From: Pandoraea terrigena
GTDB taxonomy: Bacteria > Pseudomonadota > Gammaproteobacteria > Burkholderiales > Burkholderiaceae
Length of the DNA: 64,000 nt
NCBI RefSeq assembly: GCF_902459705.1
Contig: NZ_CABPRU010000008.1
Span: 124,001-188,000 of the forward strand
Direction of reading: 5' to 3'
A program made the position numbers and the translations under genes. Below the pieces are notes generated by a model. It did not search any database, was not told where the DNA came from, and saw only the letters and a list, made by a program, of their open reading frames with translations. Positions 42,821-54,379 of the stretch are shown here, piece after piece (the first letter of the stretch is position 1; each line of letters opens with the position of its first letter).

Positions 42821-45211
42821 ATGACTAACGCAGCACACGACGGCGCCTACGTGGTGCCGTTTGAGCATCTGCGCATGACCGATGTCGAATCGGTCGGCGG
42901 CAAGAATGCATCGCTTGGTGAAATGATCAGCCAACTGGCCAGCGCCGGCGTGCGCGTACCGGGTGGCTTCGCCACGACGGCTTACGCATTCCGCGAGTTC
43001 CTTCACCACAACAATCTGACCGAGCGTGTTGCGCAGCGCCTCGAGGGCCTGGACGTCGACAACGTCAAGGCCCTCGCGCAGGCCGGTGCCGAAATCCGTC
43101 AATGGATCGTCGACGCCCCGCTGCAGCCGCAGCTCGAGAAGGATATTCGCGAGCAGTTCGCCCGTATCACCGCCGACCAGCCGGATGCGTCGTTCGCCGT
43201 GCGTTCCTCGGCCACGGCCGAAGATCTGCCGGATGCGTCGTTCGCCGGCCAGCAAGAAAGCTATCTGAATGTCGTCGGCATCGAAGACGTGCTCGATCGC
43301 ATGAAGCACGTGTTCGCGTCGCTGTACAACGACCGGGCCATTTCGTATCGCGTTCACAAGGGTTTCACGCACGCTGAAGTGGCGTTGTCGGCCGGCGTGC
43401 AGCGCATGGTCCGCTCGGATTGCGGCGCGTCGGGCGTGATGTTCACGATCGACACGGAGTCGGGTTTCCAGGATGTCGTTTTCATCACGGCCAGCTACGG
43501 CCTGGGCGAAACGGTTGTGCAGGGCGCCGTGAACCCGGATGAGTTCTACGTCTTCAAGCCGACGCTCAAGGCCGGCAAGTACCCGATCATTCGCCGTACG
43601 CTCGGCTCGAAGCTGCTCAAGATGGAATTCACGCAACCGGGCGAGCCGGGCCGTGTGAAGACCATCGACGTGCCGATGGAGATGCGCAACCGTTACTCGA
43701 TCACCGACGATGATTGCGTCGAGCTGGCCAAGTTCGCGCTGATTATCGAGAAGCACTACGGTCGTCCGATGGACATCGAGTGGGGTAAGGACGGTAAGGA
43801 TGGCAAGATCTACATCTTGCAGGCACGTCCGGAAACGGTGAAGAGCCAGGCGATCGGCAAGGTCGAGCAGCGCTTCAAGCTCAAGGGCAATGCACCGGTG
43901 CTGACCACGGGCCGTGCCATCGGTCAGAAGATCGGCGCGGGCGCAGTGCGCGTGATCATGGACCCGAGCGAGATGGAACGCGTGCAGCCGGGCGACGTGC
44001 TGGTGGCCGACATGACCGACCCCAACTGGGAGCCGGTGATGAAGCGTGCCGCGGCCATCGTGACGAACCGCGGCGGTCGTACGTGCCACGCGGCGATCAT
44101 TGCCCGTGAACTGGGTGTGCCGGCCGTGGTGGGTTGTGGCGATGCCACCGACGTCCTCAAGGACGGCGCGCTCGTCACCGTCTCGTGCGCCGAGGGCGAT
44201 GAAGGCAAGATCTACGACGGTCTGCTCGAGACCGAAATCACCGAGATCCATCGCGGCGAAATGCCGAAGATCCCGGTGAAGATCATGATGAACGTGGGCA
44301 ACCCGCAACTCGCCTTCGACTTCGCGCAGTTGCCGAACGAAGGCGTGGGTCTGGCGCGCCTGGAATTCATCATCAACAACAACATCGGTGTGCATCCGCG
44401 CGCGATTCTCGAGTACCCGAACATCGACGCCGACCTGAAGAAGGCGGTCGAATCGGTGGCTCGCGGTCATGCGTCGCCGCGTGCGTTCTATGTCGACAAG
44501 CTGGCGGAAGGGATTGCCACGATTGCCGCTGCCTTCTATCCGAAGAGCGTGATCGTGCGTCTGTCGGACTTCAAGTCGAACGAGTACAAGAAGCTCATCG
44601 GCGGTTCGCGTTACGAGCCGGATGAAGAGAACCCGATGCTGGGCTTCCGCGGCGCGTCGCGTTACATCTCGGAAGACTTCGCCGAAGCGTTCGAGATGGA
44701 GTGCCGTGCGCTCAAGCGCGTGCGCGACGAAATGGGCCTGACCAATGTCGAGATCATGGTGCCGTTCGTGCGTACGCTGGGCCAGGCGGAGCGTGTGGTC
44801 GACATGCTGGCCGGTTACGGGCTGAAGCGTGGCGAGAACGGCCTGAAGCTGGTGATGATGTGTGAAGTGCCGTCGAACGCCATTCTGGCCGACGAGTTCC
44901 TCGAGTTCTTCGACGGCTTCTCGATCGGTTCGAACGACCTGACGCAGCTCACGCTGGGTCTGGACCGCGACTCGGGCATGGAACTGCTGGCCAGGGACTT
45001 CGACGAGCGCGACCCGGCGGTGCGGTTCATGCTCAGCCGCGCGATCAAGGCGTGCCTGTCCAAGGGCAAGTACGTCGGCATCTGCGGTCAGGGCCCGTCG
45101 GACCATCCGGACCTGGCCGTGTGGCTGGCGAAGGAGGGCATTGCGTCGATGTCGCTGAACCCGGACACGGTGATGGAAACGTGGCAACAGCTTGCCAATC
45201 TGGCGAAGTAA
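42821..45211 (+). CDS. ppsA: Phosphoenolpyruvate synthase
   Basis: Converts pyruvate and ATP to PEP, AMP and phosphate for gluconeogenesis. It is 796 aa. The N-terminal ATP-binding domain opens with [11 protein letters not shown], the swivelling phosphohistidine is H423 in [15 protein letters not shown], and the C-terminal PEP-binding barrel has [17 protein letters not shown] and GICGQGPSD with the catalytic cysteine. The ATG at 42821 has AGGGG 6 bases upstream. PpsR, encoded divergently, is its known regulator. Confidence 0.98.
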   Translation: MTNAAHDGAYVVPFEHLRMTDVESVGGKNASLGEMISQLASAGVRVPGGFATTAYAFREFLHHNNLTERVAQRLEGLDVDNVKALAQAGAEIRQWIVDAPLQPQLEKDIREQFARITADQPDASFAVRSSATAEDLPDASFAGQQESYLNVVGIEDVLDRMKHVFASLYNDRAISYRVHKGFTHAEVALSAGVQRMVRSDCGASGVMFTIDTESGFQDVVFITASYGLGETVVQGAVNPDEFYVFKPTLKAGKYPIIRRTLGSKLLKMEFTQPGEPGRVKTIDVPMEMRNRYSITDDDCVELAKFALIIEKHYGRPMDIEWGKDGKDGKIYILQARPETVKSQAIGKVEQRFKLKGNAPVLTTGRAIGQKIGAGAVRVIMDPSEMERVQPGDVLVADMTDPNWEPVMKRAAAIVTNRGGRTCHAAIIARELGVPAVVGCGDATDVLKDGALVTVSCAEGDEGKIYDGLLETEITEIHRGEMPKIPVKIMMNVGNPQLAFDFAQLPNEGVGLARLEFIINNNIGVHPRAILEYPNIDADLKKAVESVARGHASPRAFYVDKLAEGIATIAAAFYPKSVIVRLSDFKSNEYKKLIGGSRYEPDEENPMLGFRGASRYISEDFAEAFEMECRALKRVRDEMGLTNVEIMVPFVRTLGQAERVVDMLAGYGLKRGENGLKLVMMCEVPSNAILADEFLEFFDGFSIGSNDLTQLTLGLDRDSGMELLARDFDERDPAVRFMLSRAIKACLSKGKYVGICGQGPSDHPDLAVWLAKEGIASMSLNPDTVMETWQQLANLAK

Positions 45212-45342
45212 CTGTCCCTGACGGTCATGCACTGTCACGATAGCGACCTCGATTAGGACGCGTCCGAGCGGCACCTCGGACGCCGCCGAAAGGTAGGGCC
45301 ATCCCGCGGGATGCGCGCGCTGATCGGTGGGTTTCGTGCTAT

Positions 45343-45371
45343 AAACCCCGGTATCACACCGGGGTTTTTTT
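45343..45371 (+). terminator. Intrinsic terminator after ppsA
   Basis: A perfect 10-bp stem (AAACCCCGGT 45343-45352 with ACCGGGGTTT 45358-45367), a 5-base loop and a run of seven Ts. It ends 16 bases before the nfeD start. Confidence 0.93.
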
Positions 45372-45387
45372 GTGTCTGGGAGTTGCG

Positions 45388-45822
45388 ATGGAACAGGCTT
45401 GGCTGTGGTTCGGCATTGCCGGATTGACCGTGGTGCTGGAGCTGGCAAGTGGTACGTTCTATCTCTTGATGGTGGCGCTCGGCATGACGGCCGGCGGCAT
45501 TGCGGCACTGTTGCGCATCGACTGGCCGTTGCAGTGGGTGGCTGCGGCCGCGGTCGCCGGCGTGGCTGTCTGGATGCTGCGCCGGAGCCGGTTCGGCCAG
45601 CGACGCATCAAGGTCGACGCGTCGGCCGATCCCAATACCAACCTCGACATCGGTCAGCGTTTGCACGTGGACGCCTGGGATCCTGACGGTCAGGCGCGCG
45701 CGATGTATCGCGGTGCCGAATGGGATGTCGCGCTTTTGCCGGGAGAGTCGCCGAGCGCAGGATGGTTCGTGATTTGCGAGGTTCACGGCAGCCGGCTGTA
45801 CGTCGCGCATGTGACGGCTTAG
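45388..45822 (+). CDS. NfeD-family membrane protein
   Basis: Short-form NfeD of 144 aa: two or three hydrophobic segments (about residues 5-30, 32-50 and 52-68) followed by a small OB-fold domain (about 85-142, with DVALLPGES and GWFVICEVHGSRLYV). Short NfeD proteins act with SPFH/stomatin partners at membrane microdomains, and the next gene is such a partner. TGGGAG lies upstream of the ATG at 45388; an in-frame ATG at 45370 sits inside the ppsA terminator and is rejected. Confidence 0.88.
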   Translation: MEQAWLWFGIAGLTVVLELASGTFYLLMVALGMTAGGIAALLRIDWPLQWVAAAAVAGVAVWMLRRSRFGQRRIKVDASADPNTNLDIGQRLHVDAWDPDGQARAMYRGAEWDVALLPGESPSAGWFVICEVHGSRLYVAHVTA

Positions 45823-45965
45823 GGGGCCGGTTAGGGGGGCAGTTTGGCGTGCAGACGCGCGTATCTCGCCTTCGCATCGACGTCGTCGCATTGCATCGCA
45901 TCATCCGCCGTTGCGGGTGACGGGGAATTCACCCGCTGACGTGGCGGGTGCTTCAAGGGGGAAAC

Positions 45966-46943
45966 ATGTTTTCCAACGTCGCGTTTATTCTCTTCATCAT
46001 CGCTGTGATCATTGCAGCGCGCTCGATCAAGATCGTGCCTCAGCAGCACGCCTGGGTGGTCGAGCGTCTCGGCAAGTATCACGCGACACTCACACCGGGG
46101 CTGTCGATCGTCGTGCCGTTCGTGGACCGTGTGGCCTACAAGCATCTGCTCAAGGAAGTGCCGCTCGATGTGCCGAGCCAGGTTTGCATCACTAAGGACA
46201 ATACGCAGTTGCAGGTCGACGGGATCCTCTACTTCCAGGTCACGGATCCGATGAAGGCGTCGTACGGTTCGAGCAACTTCATTGTCGCGATCACGCAACT
46301 CGCGCAAACGACGCTGCGTAGCGTGATTGGGAAGCTGGAACTCGACAAGACCTTCGAGGAGCGCGAATTCATCAACCACAGCGTGGTGAATGCGCTTGAC
46401 GAGGCGGCGTCGAACTGGGGCGTAAAGGTCCTGCGCTATGAAATCAAGGACCTCACGCCACCGAAGGAGATCCTGCATGCGATGCAGGCGCAGATTACGG
46501 CTGAGCGCGAAAAGCGCGCGTTGATCGCGGCGTCGGAAGGCAAGAAGCAGGAGCAGATCAATCTGGCGGCCGGCGCGCGGGAGGCGGCGATTCAGAAGTC
46601 GGAGGGCGAGCGCCAGGCGGCCATCAACCAGGCGCAAGGTCAAGCGGCGGCCATCCTGACGGTGGCGAACGCGAATGCCGAGGCCATCCAAAAGGTTGGC
46701 ACGGCAATTCAGACGCAGGGAGGAATGGAGGCCGTGAACCTGAAGGTTGCGGAGCAGTACGTGGAAGCGTTCAGCAAGATCGCGAGGACCAACAACACCG
46801 TGATCGTGCCGGGGAATCTGGCGGACATGGGCGGCATGATCGCGTCGGCACTCAAGATCGTGCGCGGTATCGAAGGCGGGTCGACGCAGAGCGTTGACGG
46901 CGGCGGCGCTGGCGGCTTGGGAAATTCGAGTGCCCGGCGCTAG
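45966..46943 (+). CDS. SPFH/stomatin-like protein (QmcA-type)
   Basis: Membrane-anchored SPFH (band 7) protein of 325 aa. One N-terminal hydrophobic segment (about 3-19) is followed by the SPFH domain (about 20-190, VPQQHAWVVERLGKYH; VDGILYFQVTDP) and an Ala/Glu/Gln-rich coiled coil (about 190-260). The Gly-rich tail (GGGAGGLGNSSARR) is low complexity. AAGGGGG lies 7 bases upstream. Pairing with NfeD indicates a role in membrane-protein quality control or microdomains, inferred from family. Confidence 0.92.
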   Translation: MFSNVAFILFIIAVIIAARSIKIVPQQHAWVVERLGKYHATLTPGLSIVVPFVDRVAYKHLLKEVPLDVPSQVCITKDNTQLQVDGILYFQVTDPMKASYGSSNFIVAITQLAQTTLRSVIGKLELDKTFEEREFINHSVVNALDEAASNWGVKVLRYEIKDLTPPKEILHAMQAQITAEREKRALIAASEGKKQEQINLAAGAREAAIQKSEGERQAAINQAQGQAAAILTVANANAEAIQKVGTAIQTQGGMEAVNLKVAEQYVEAFSKIARTNNTVIVPGNLADMGGMIASALKIVRGIEGGSTQSVDGGGAGGLGNSSARR

Positions 46944-47109
46944 TCCGGCATCGCAAGAAAACGGCGCGTGCTGAACGGTCCAGGTTCCGTGGTTCAGTGC
47001 AATACGGGCCGCTTTCTCTTGGCGGTGGGGGGGGCCGTCCGCCCGCCGTCCGCTCGCTTCGAGGCACACGTTACCCGTTACGCGGCGATAGCGTCTTAGG
47101 TATGGCGCC

Positions 47110-47556
47110 TTACGTTGGCGTGCGCATCAGGCGAGCTCTCTCGCGTTCCCAGTCGCGCGTCTTTTCCGTCTCACGCTTGTCGTGCAGCTTCTTGCCCTTG
47201 GCCAGCCCGATCTCGCACTTCACGAGGCCTTTGCTGTAGTGCAGGTTGAGGGGCACGAGCGTGTAGCCGCGTTGCTCCACCTTGCCGATGAGTTTCTTGA
47301 TTTCGTCGGCCTTGAGAAGCAGCTTCCGGGTGCGCACAGGGTCGGGTTTGATGTGCGTCGATGCCGTTTGCAGCGGGCTGATGTGTGAGCCGATCAGAAA
47401 GATCTCGCCATGCTTGATGACGACATAGCCTTCCTTGATCTGCGCCCGCCCAGCGCGAATGGCCTTGACTTCCCACCCTTCGAGCGCGATCCCGGCTTCG
47501 TATCGCTCCTCGATGAAGTAATCGAAGAAGGCTTTCTTGTTGTCGATGATGCTCAT
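47110..47556 (-). CDS. smpB: SsrA-binding protein SmpB
   Basis: Binds tmRNA and brings it to stalled ribosomes in trans-translation. It is 148 aa with the OB-fold core ([22 protein letters not shown]), the NRKLLL-like segment seen here as [17 protein letters not shown], and the basic C-terminal tail ([19 protein letters not shown]) that reads the empty mRNA channel. Divergent from ratA, a very widespread arrangement. Confidence 0.98.
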   Translation of the reverse strand: MSIIDNKKAFFDYFIEERYEAGIALEGWEVKAIRAGRAQIKEGYVVIKHGEIFLIGSHISPLQTASTHIKPDPVRTRKLLLKADEIKKLIGKVEQRGYTLVPLNLHYSKGLVKCEIGLAKGKKLHDKRETEKTRDWERERARLMRTPT

Positions 47557-47603
47557 GGATCCTTGGCGGGTAACTTGGTCGGACCCGGTGAGTCGGGCTC
47601 GGG

Positions 47604-47619
47604 TAAAATAGCGATTTTA
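47604..47619. promoter_or_regulatory. Overlapping divergent -10-like boxes, smpB / ratA
   Basis: TAAAAT at 47604-47609 (plus) and its mirror ATTTTA at 47614-47619 (TAAAAT on minus) lie in the 157-base gap between smpB and ratA. No good -35 boxes were found at standard spacing, so this is a candidate only. Confidence 0.35.
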
Positions 47620-47713
47620 ACAAAGAGTCTCGGCAAGAGGCGGCTTGCGTTGCGAGCGCATCGATACTGCATCGATGACTACCGTATCCTGCATGCGCCT
47701 TGCCCGACAGACG

Positions 47714-48148
47714 ATGGCCGAAGTCAGTAAAACCGTTCTCGTGCATTTCTCCGCCGAGCAAATGTACGATCTGGTGACCAATGTCGCCGACTACCCCAAA
47801 TTCCTGCCTTGGTGCGGCGGTGTCGATATTCGGCACCAGGATGAGCACAGTATGGAGGCGTCGCTGATCATCGACTTCAAGGGCCTGAAGCATTCGTTCG
47901 CGACGCGCAATCTCCAGGAGCGTCCGCATTCCATTCAGATGACCTTCGTCGAAGGGCCTTTCAAGCGTTTTCACGGCACATGGAAGTTCACGGCGCTGCG
48001 CGAGAACGCGTGCAAGATCGAGTTCGGTCTTCACTACGAATTTGCAAGCTTTCTGCTCGAGAAGGTGATCGGCCCTGTGTTCAGCCACATCGCCAATACG
48101 TTCGTCGATGCATTCGTTAAGCGTGCGGAGACCGTTTATGCCACGTGA
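47714..48148 (+). CDS. ratA: RatA/Coq10-like START-domain protein
   Basis: Small (144 aa) polyketide-cyclase/START-fold protein of the COQ10 group. The N-terminal SKTVLVHFSAEQMYDLVTNVADYPKFLPWC is diagnostic. E. coli RatA was reported to inhibit 70S ribosome formation, while eukaryotic homologues bind ubiquinone; the role here is unresolved. The ATG at 47714 is chosen at the start of the conserved region. It overlaps rnfH by 11 bases. Confidence 0.9.
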   Translation: MAEVSKTVLVHFSAEQMYDLVTNVADYPKFLPWCGGVDIRHQDEHSMEASLIIDFKGLKHSFATRNLQERPHSIQMTFVEGPFKRFHGTWKFTALRENACKIEFGLHYEFASFLLEKVIGPVFSHIANTFVDAFVKRAETVYAT

Positions 48149-48473
48149 GTTGCACGTCGAGGTCTGCTACGCATTGCCCACCGGGCAGACGATTGTCCCG
48201 ATGACGTTGCCGGAAGGCGCCACGATGCGCGAGGCGATCGAGCGCAGCGGTTTGCTGCAGCGGTTTCCGGAGCTGGATATTTCGCGCATGAAAGCCGGTG
48301 TGTTCGGCAAGCTGCGTGCGCTGGATGTCGCCGTGGAAGCGGGGGATCGGATCGAAATCTACCGGGGGCTGAAGGCCGACCCCAAGCTCGCGCGTCAGCG
48401 ACGCGTGGAAAAGGTGCGCAACGAAGGGAGCCGCGAAGGGCAGAAGTGGCTCGGCAGTCGCCGCGGCAGTTGA
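48138..48473 (+). CDS. rnfH: RnfH-family protein (ubiquitin-like fold)
   Basis: Small (111 aa) beta-grasp protein of the RnfH/UPF0125 family. Its partner role is unknown; some members are encoded with rnf electron-transport genes. Conserved segments are VEVCYALPTGQTIVPMTLPEG, ISRMKAGVFGKL and GDRIEIYRGLKADPK. The C-terminal Arg/Lys-rich tail is typical. It begins inside the last codons of ratA, as in many proteobacteria. Confidence 0.93.
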   Translation: MPRELHVEVCYALPTGQTIVPMTLPEGATMREAIERSGLLQRFPELDISRMKAGVFGKLRALDVAVEAGDRIEIYRGLKADPKLARQRRVEKVRNEGSREGQKWLGSRRGS

Positions 48474-48566
48474 GGGCGGCAGCGCTGCGCCGGTGCTGCG
48501 CGGACGGGTAGGCGGATCAGAACCCTGGTGCGTGTGCTGATTGGCGTGCGAATCACCGCACGCGAG

Positions 48567-49496
48567 TCAGTGTGCCGTCCGCCGCGAATGCAAACGTACC
48601 GACGCGCTGACACCTGCCAGCAGCAAGGCGATGGCAGCGAGTTCCAGCAGGCGTGGCAGACGCTGTTCGTAGACGAAGCCGTAGACCAGTGCGAACAGCG
48701 TTTCAAACACGATCATCTGTCCCGACAGCGTGAGCGGTAGCCGCCGGCTCGCCGCATTCCAGAAGGCATTGCCGATGGTCGACGCGCCCACCGCCACGGC
48801 AATGTTGACGATCAGGAACATTTGCCAGTCGCGCGGCGCGTCGAGCGCGACCGGGTGCGGAAGCCACACGGCCGGAATCGCGAGCACTAGCGCGAGCACG
48901 CCGGTGGCAACGCCCGTCAGCAGCGACCATTCCTGGCTCGTGAAGTGTCCGAATCGCGCAAGATAGCGGGCGTTGGCGACCGCGTACCACGTCCAGCTCA
49001 CGAGCGCGCCGACCGCGCAGCCGATGCCGGCCAGCGTCAGCCGCCAGTCCGCGCCGCTTGCCGAGGCATGGGCGAACACGTCGACGTTGATGCAGACGAT
49101 GCCCGCCGCGACCAATGCCAGCGGGCCTGCCAGTCGCGACAGGGGCAGGGCGCCGTGGTCACGGCTGCCGATCAATGTCACCGTCACGGGCAGCACGCCC
49201 ACAATCAGCGAGGCCGGCGCAATTCCGGCCATCTGGACCGCACCCGCAAGAAACAGGTAGTACACGAGATTGCCGACAAGGCTCAACCGGAACAGCGCGC
49301 GCCAGTCGTTGCCGGTGACGGCGTGCCGTAGACGCGCCCAGAGCGGGACGAGCAGCACGGCGGACACCAGTCCGTAAAGGACGTAACGGGCGGCCGACAG
49401 TTCCAGCGGCGAGAAGCCGGGCAGCAGGCGAGGGGCCAGAAAGACCAGGCCCCACAAGGCGCCCGCTGCCAATCCATAAGAAATGCCTTGCCCCAT
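48567..49496 (-). CDS. EamA/DMT-family transporter
   Basis: Inner-membrane protein of 309 aa with about ten hydrophobic segments in two EamA repeats (start GISYGLAAGALWGLVFLAPRLL; second repeat around LAGIGCAVGALVSWTWYAVANARYL). The ATG at 49496 gives the short cytoplasmic N-terminus; upstream open frame is rejected because it lacks membrane character. No substrate can be assigned. It is convergent with rnfH and divergent from guaB. Confidence 0.85.
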   Translation of the reverse strand: MGQGISYGLAAGALWGLVFLAPRLLPGFSPLELSAARYVLYGLVSAVLLVPLWARLRHAVTGNDWRALFRLSLVGNLVYYLFLAGAVQMAGIAPASLIVGVLPVTVTLIGSRDHGALPLSRLAGPLALVAAGIVCINVDVFAHASASGADWRLTLAGIGCAVGALVSWTWYAVANARYLARFGHFTSQEWSLLTGVATGVLALVLAIPAVWLPHPVALDAPRDWQMFLIVNIAVAVGASTIGNAFWNAASRRLPLTLSGQMIVFETLFALVYGFVYEQRLPRLLELAAIALLLAGVSASVRLHSRRTAH

Positions 49497-49705
49497 GAAA
49501 TTCGTACCCGTGGTTCGTGATGGCGAGATGCCGGTGATCCGCGCCGGACGGCAGCGTGGCGTGCCAGTCAGGTCAGTGCAGGAAGGGCCGCAGAATAGCA
49601 TGGGGCCGGGGCACTGCTCTTGTGAAATTCGGCAGTCGGCGTGGCTGGCGAGCCGGTCGCCGCAGCGGCGATGCGTGTTCGATCCGGCGCTCGGGAAAAA
49701 GCCCC

Positions 49706-51240
<1,535 letters not shown>

Positions 51241-51246
51241 TCGCCC

Positions 51247-51939
51247 ATGAAGGCCATGTTGCGTACGGTACTGTTCCTCGATGCGGCGCTGAATCTGGCA
51301 CTCGGTGTGCTGCTGATCGCGTCGTTCTGGTCATCGCTGTATGCGGCCATTGAAGTGCCCGCGCCATCGCCAGTGCTGTATGCGCAGGCGCTCGGTGTGG
51401 CCTTCATCGGCATGGCCTGGCTGCAATGGCACGCGACCCTGAATGGCCAGTTGACGGCGACCGTCGCGAAAGTGACAGGGCATGTCAACTGGGTGATCGG
51501 TGCATTCGTGCTGGGGTGGCTGATTTCCGGCCAGTTGGCGGTGACGGGGGGCGGCAAGTTGTTGATGCCTGCGCTCGGTGCCGTGCTGCTGGTGGTGGGC
51601 GCCATTCTCGTCAAGTTGGCGTCGAGCGTGCGTACGAAAGAGCGCGTGCAGGCGGCGCAGCAGGCGGGCGGTCGCGGGCGTGGCGGGGTCGTGAGCGACA
51701 CCGTGCGCGACGTGCCGTACGATTATTCCGATGTCCGGGCTGGCGACGAGGCCCGAGGCAAGCGCGCTGAGCCGCGCATGGAGACGCCTCGCGGCGACTC
51801 CGCTTCCGTCAATACCACGCCGGTCGCGCCTGCGGGCACCACCGGCATTGTCACGCCCGTGCCTTCTGCCACGGCGCCGACGTCCAACGAATCCACTTCC
51901 TCCGTACCTCACGATGCACGACAAAATCCTCATTCTTGA
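51247..51939 (+). CDS. Small membrane protein of unknown function in the gua operon
   Basis: A 230-residue protein with four hydrophobic segments (about residues 6-28, 42-62, 82-101, 106-127) and a hydrophilic C-terminal half that is Arg/Gly-rich and then Pro/Thr/Ser-rich (about 140-230), probably cytoplasmic and disordered. I do not recognise a characterised family. It starts 6 bases after guaB, and its 3' end overlaps guaA by 26 bases in another frame, so it is almost certainly translated with the GMP enzymes. A function in purine supply is not shown by the sequence. Confidence 0.75.
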   Translation: MKAMLRTVLFLDAALNLALGVLLIASFWSSLYAAIEVPAPSPVLYAQALGVAFIGMAWLQWHATLNGQLTATVAKVTGHVNWVIGAFVLGWLISGQLAVTGGGKLLMPALGAVLLVVGAILVKLASSVRTKERVQAAQQAGGRGRGGVVSDTVRDVPYDYSDVRAGDEARGKRAEPRMETPRGDSASVNTTPVAPAGTTGIVTPVPSATAPTSNESTSSVPHDARQNPHS

Positions 51940-53497
51940 CTTCGGCTCGCAAGTCACCCAGCTCATCGGACGCCGCGTTCGCGAAGCGCACGTCTACTGC
52001 GAGATCCACCCGAACGACGTATCGGACGAATTCGTTCGCGAATTCAATCCGAAGGCGATCATTCTGTCGGGTAGCCACGCGAGCACGTATGAGGATCAGG
52101 ATCTGCGCGCCCCGCAGGCGGTCTGGGATCTGGGCGTGCCGGTGCTGGGCATCTGCTACGGCATGTTCGCGATGACGGTGCAGTTGGGCGGTCAGGTCGA
52201 GGCGAGCCACCATCGCGAGTTCGGTTACGCCGAAGTGCGCGCGCAGGGCCATACGCCACTGCTCGAAGGTCTTGAGGATTTCCGCACGGCCGAGGGCCAC
52301 GGCATGCTCAAGGTGTGGATGAGCCACGGTGACAAGGTCACGCAATTGCCGCCGGGTTTTGTGCTGATGGCGTCGACGCCGAGCTGCCCGATCGCGGGCA
52401 TGGCCGACGTGTCGCGTCACTACTACGCGGTGCAGTTCCACCCGGAAGTCACGCATACCGTGAAGGGCCGTGAGCTGCTTGAGCGCTTCGTGCTGGAGAT
52501 TGCCGGGGCGAAGCCGGACTGGATCATGCGCGACCACATCGAGGAAGCCGTCAAGGCGATTCGCGAGCAGGTGGGTGACGAGGAAGTGATCCTGGGGTTG
52601 TCGGGCGGTGTCGATTCGAGCGTTGCGGCGGCGCTGATTCATCGCGCCATTGGCGACCAACTGACGTGCGTATTCGTCGATCATGGTCTGCTGCGTTTGA
52701 ACGAAGGCCAGATGGTGATGGAGATGTTCGAAGGCCGTCTGCATGCGAAGGTCGTGCACGTGGATGCCGCAGAGCAGTTCATGGGGCATCTGAAGGGTGT
52801 GACCGATCCGGAGCAGAAGCGCAAGATCATCGGCCGCGAGTTCGTTGAAGTGTTCCAGGCGGAAGCGAAGAAGCTGAAGAATGCGAAGTGGCTGGCGCAA
52901 GGCACGATCTATCCGGACGTGATCGAGTCGGGCGGAGCGAAGACGAAGAAGGCGAAGACGATCAAGAGCCACCATAACGTGGGCGGCTTGCCGGAGACGC
53001 TGGGTCTGAAGCTGCTTGAGCCGCTGCGCGATTTGTTCAAGGATGAAGTACGTGAGCTGGGCGTGGCGTTGGGTCTGCCGCACGACATGGTCTATCGTCA
53101 CCCGTTCCCGGGCCCGGGTCTGGGGGTGCGCATCCTGGGGGAAGTGAAGCGCGATTACGCCGATCTGCTGCGCCGCGCCGATGCGATTTTCATCGAAGAG
53201 CTGCGCAACACGGTCGAGCCGAACAGCGGCAAGACGTGGTATGAGCTGACGAGCCAGGCGTTCGCGGTGTTCCTGCCGGTCAAGAGCGTGGGCGTGATGG
53301 GCGATGGCCGTACGTATGAGTGGGTCGTGGCACTGCGTGCCGTGCAGACGCAAGACTTCATGACGGCGCATTGGGCACACCTGCCGCATGACCTGCTCGG
53401 CAAGGTGTCGAACCGCATCATCAACGAAGTGCGTGGTCTGAACCGGGTCGTGTATGACATCTCGGGAAAGCCGCCTGCGACGATCGAGTGGGAGTGA
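51914..53497 (+). CDS. guaA: GMP synthase (glutamine-hydrolysing)
   Basis: Converts XMP to GMP with glutamine and ATP. It is 527 aa. The class I glutamine amidotransferase domain (about 1-200) has the catalytic cysteine C81 in GICYGMF and the histidine in QFHPEVTHT. The ATP-pyrophosphatase domain has the P-loop [13 protein letters not shown], and the C-terminal dimerisation domain ends KPPATIEWE, the standard terminus. The ATG lies within the end of the preceding gene. It is the last conserved core gene before the accessory region. Confidence 0.98.
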   Translation: MHDKILILDFGSQVTQLIGRRVREAHVYCEIHPNDVSDEFVREFNPKAIILSGSHASTYEDQDLRAPQAVWDLGVPVLGICYGMFAMTVQLGGQVEASHHREFGYAEVRAQGHTPLLEGLEDFRTAEGHGMLKVWMSHGDKVTQLPPGFVLMASTPSCPIAGMADVSRHYYAVQFHPEVTHTVKGRELLERFVLEIAGAKPDWIMRDHIEEAVKAIREQVGDEEVILGLSGGVDSSVAAALIHRAIGDQLTCVFVDHGLLRLNEGQMVMEMFEGRLHAKVVHVDAAEQFMGHLKGVTDPEQKRKIIGREFVEVFQAEAKKLKNAKWLAQGTIYPDVIESGGAKTKKAKTIKSHHNVGGLPETLGLKLLEPLRDLFKDEVRELGVALGLPHDMVYRHPFPGPGLGVRILGEVKRDYADLLRRADAIFIEELRNTVEPNSGKTWYELTSQAFAVFLPVKSVGVMGDGRTYEWVVALRAVQTQDFMTAHWAHLPHDLLGKVSNRIINEVRGLNRVVYDISGKPPATIEWE

Positions 53498-53607
53498 AAA
53501 TCCCAGCTGAATCAGGGGCTTAATCCACTCCCGCAGTCGCGCATTCGCTGATGTTGCGTTGATCCGTGATCGGGCTCTCGGTTCAGTTCGTCCGCTGTCT
53601 AGGCTCA

Positions 53608-53628
53608 AATTTGGACAGAATTTGGACA
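53608..53628 (+). repeat. Tandem AATTTGGACA direct repeat downstream of guaA
   Basis: Two copies of AATTTGGACA (53608-53617 and 53619-53628) stand one base apart, just before the guaA-side terminator and at the core/accessory boundary. They could be part of an old attachment site or a remnant of a lost insertion; no partner copy was seen further right. Confidence 0.5.
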
Positions 53629-53630
53629 AG

Positions 53631-53660
53631 AAACGGCTTGGCAAACTGCCAAGCCGTTTT
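53631..53660. terminator. Strong intrinsic terminator closing the gua operon
   Basis: A perfect 13-bp stem (53631-53643 with 53647-53659), a 3-base loop and four Ts. Its flanks on the reverse strand are also T-containing, so it may insulate in both directions. Confidence 0.9.
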
Positions 53661-53763
53661 CCATTATAGAGCTGTAGCGATGCTGCAGCGCCGGCGGAAA
53701 TGACTCACGACGCCTGTCCTTGAGCGGCGATTTGGACGCACGCCACAACCCGGGTCGCCTGAC

Positions 53764-53911
53764 CTACCTTTTACGAGCCGTGCGCTCAGTCTTCAATGAA
53801 CTGAAGAAGCTCTCCATCGCGGAGTTGTCCCATACCTCGCCGGCACGGGTCATGCTGCACGTGATGCCCTGCTCCTTGAGCGGCGCCTGGAAGTGTTCGC
53901 TCGTGTATTGG
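53764..53911 (-). pseudogene. IS3 OrfB transposase, C-terminal fragment
   Basis: About 48 codons read AQYTSEHFQAPLKEQGI and AMESFFSSLKTERTARK, the last DDE-domain segment of IS3-family OrfB including its catalytic glutamate in MESFF. The family normally continues about 40 residues beyond this; here a stop follows at once. The piece joins IS30-like sequence near 53911. Confidence 0.85.
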
Positions 53912-54100
53912 GCGGATTCAACCGGTCGTTGCAACACCTGTAATCGAAGAGGTGTTGCATGGTGCGAAGTGCAAAACGAGTGTATGAACTGACGGGACGA
54001 GCAGCGATGCATTCGCCCGGTGCCCCGTCAATTGGGCATGAGATCGAGCGTCGTTTTTGGCAGCAGATCGCGACTGGCATGACAAGCGAGAAAGCTGCGC
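53912..54100 (+). pseudogene. IS30-family transposase N-terminal fragment
   Basis: The plus strand from the ATG at 53959 encodes VRSAKRVYELTGRAAMHSPG and FWQQIATGMTSEKAA, the N-terminus of IS30-family transposases of Burkholderia-type elements; the rest is lost and the frame runs into IS3 sequence near 54100. Upstream, a perfect 10-bp inverted repeat (53930-53939 with 53950-53959, TGCAACACCT) probably belongs to the element's end. Confidence 0.65.
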
Positions 54101-54379
54101 ACGCAGAGCCTGCTTGCGCATCAGCCGCTCGACGCGATGCAGGCCGCAGCGTAAGCCGAGTGCGAGCACATCGTGCCATACTCGTCTGGCGCCATATGTA
54201 CGGTCACTGCTAAGGAAGCTCTGGCGCACTTGGACACTCAGGACTTCGTCGGTCCGGCGCCGCTGGCATGGCGGGCGAACCAACCACGCATAGAAGCCGC
54301 TTCGCGAGACACCGAGCGCCTCGCACATCATCCCCACCGGCCAGATTCCTCGGTGCTTCGCCATAAAGCCGAACTTCAC
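54101..54379 (-). pseudogene. IS3 OrfB transposase, N-terminal fragment
   Basis: About 93 codons (MKFGFMAKHRGIWPVGMMC; SGFYAWLVRP; TYGARRVWHDVLALG; RVERLMRKQALRA) match the HTH_21 N-terminal part of IS3 OrfB. Its start overlaps the orfA stop by 4 bases in the -1 direction, typical of programmed frameshifting in this family. The catalytic core after it is replaced by IS30-like sequence. Confidence 0.85.

Noticed and set aside
45370-45387. Upstream ATG for the NfeD protein
   Set aside because: It lies in the T-run of the ppsA terminator; the ATG at 45388 has the ribosome-binding site.
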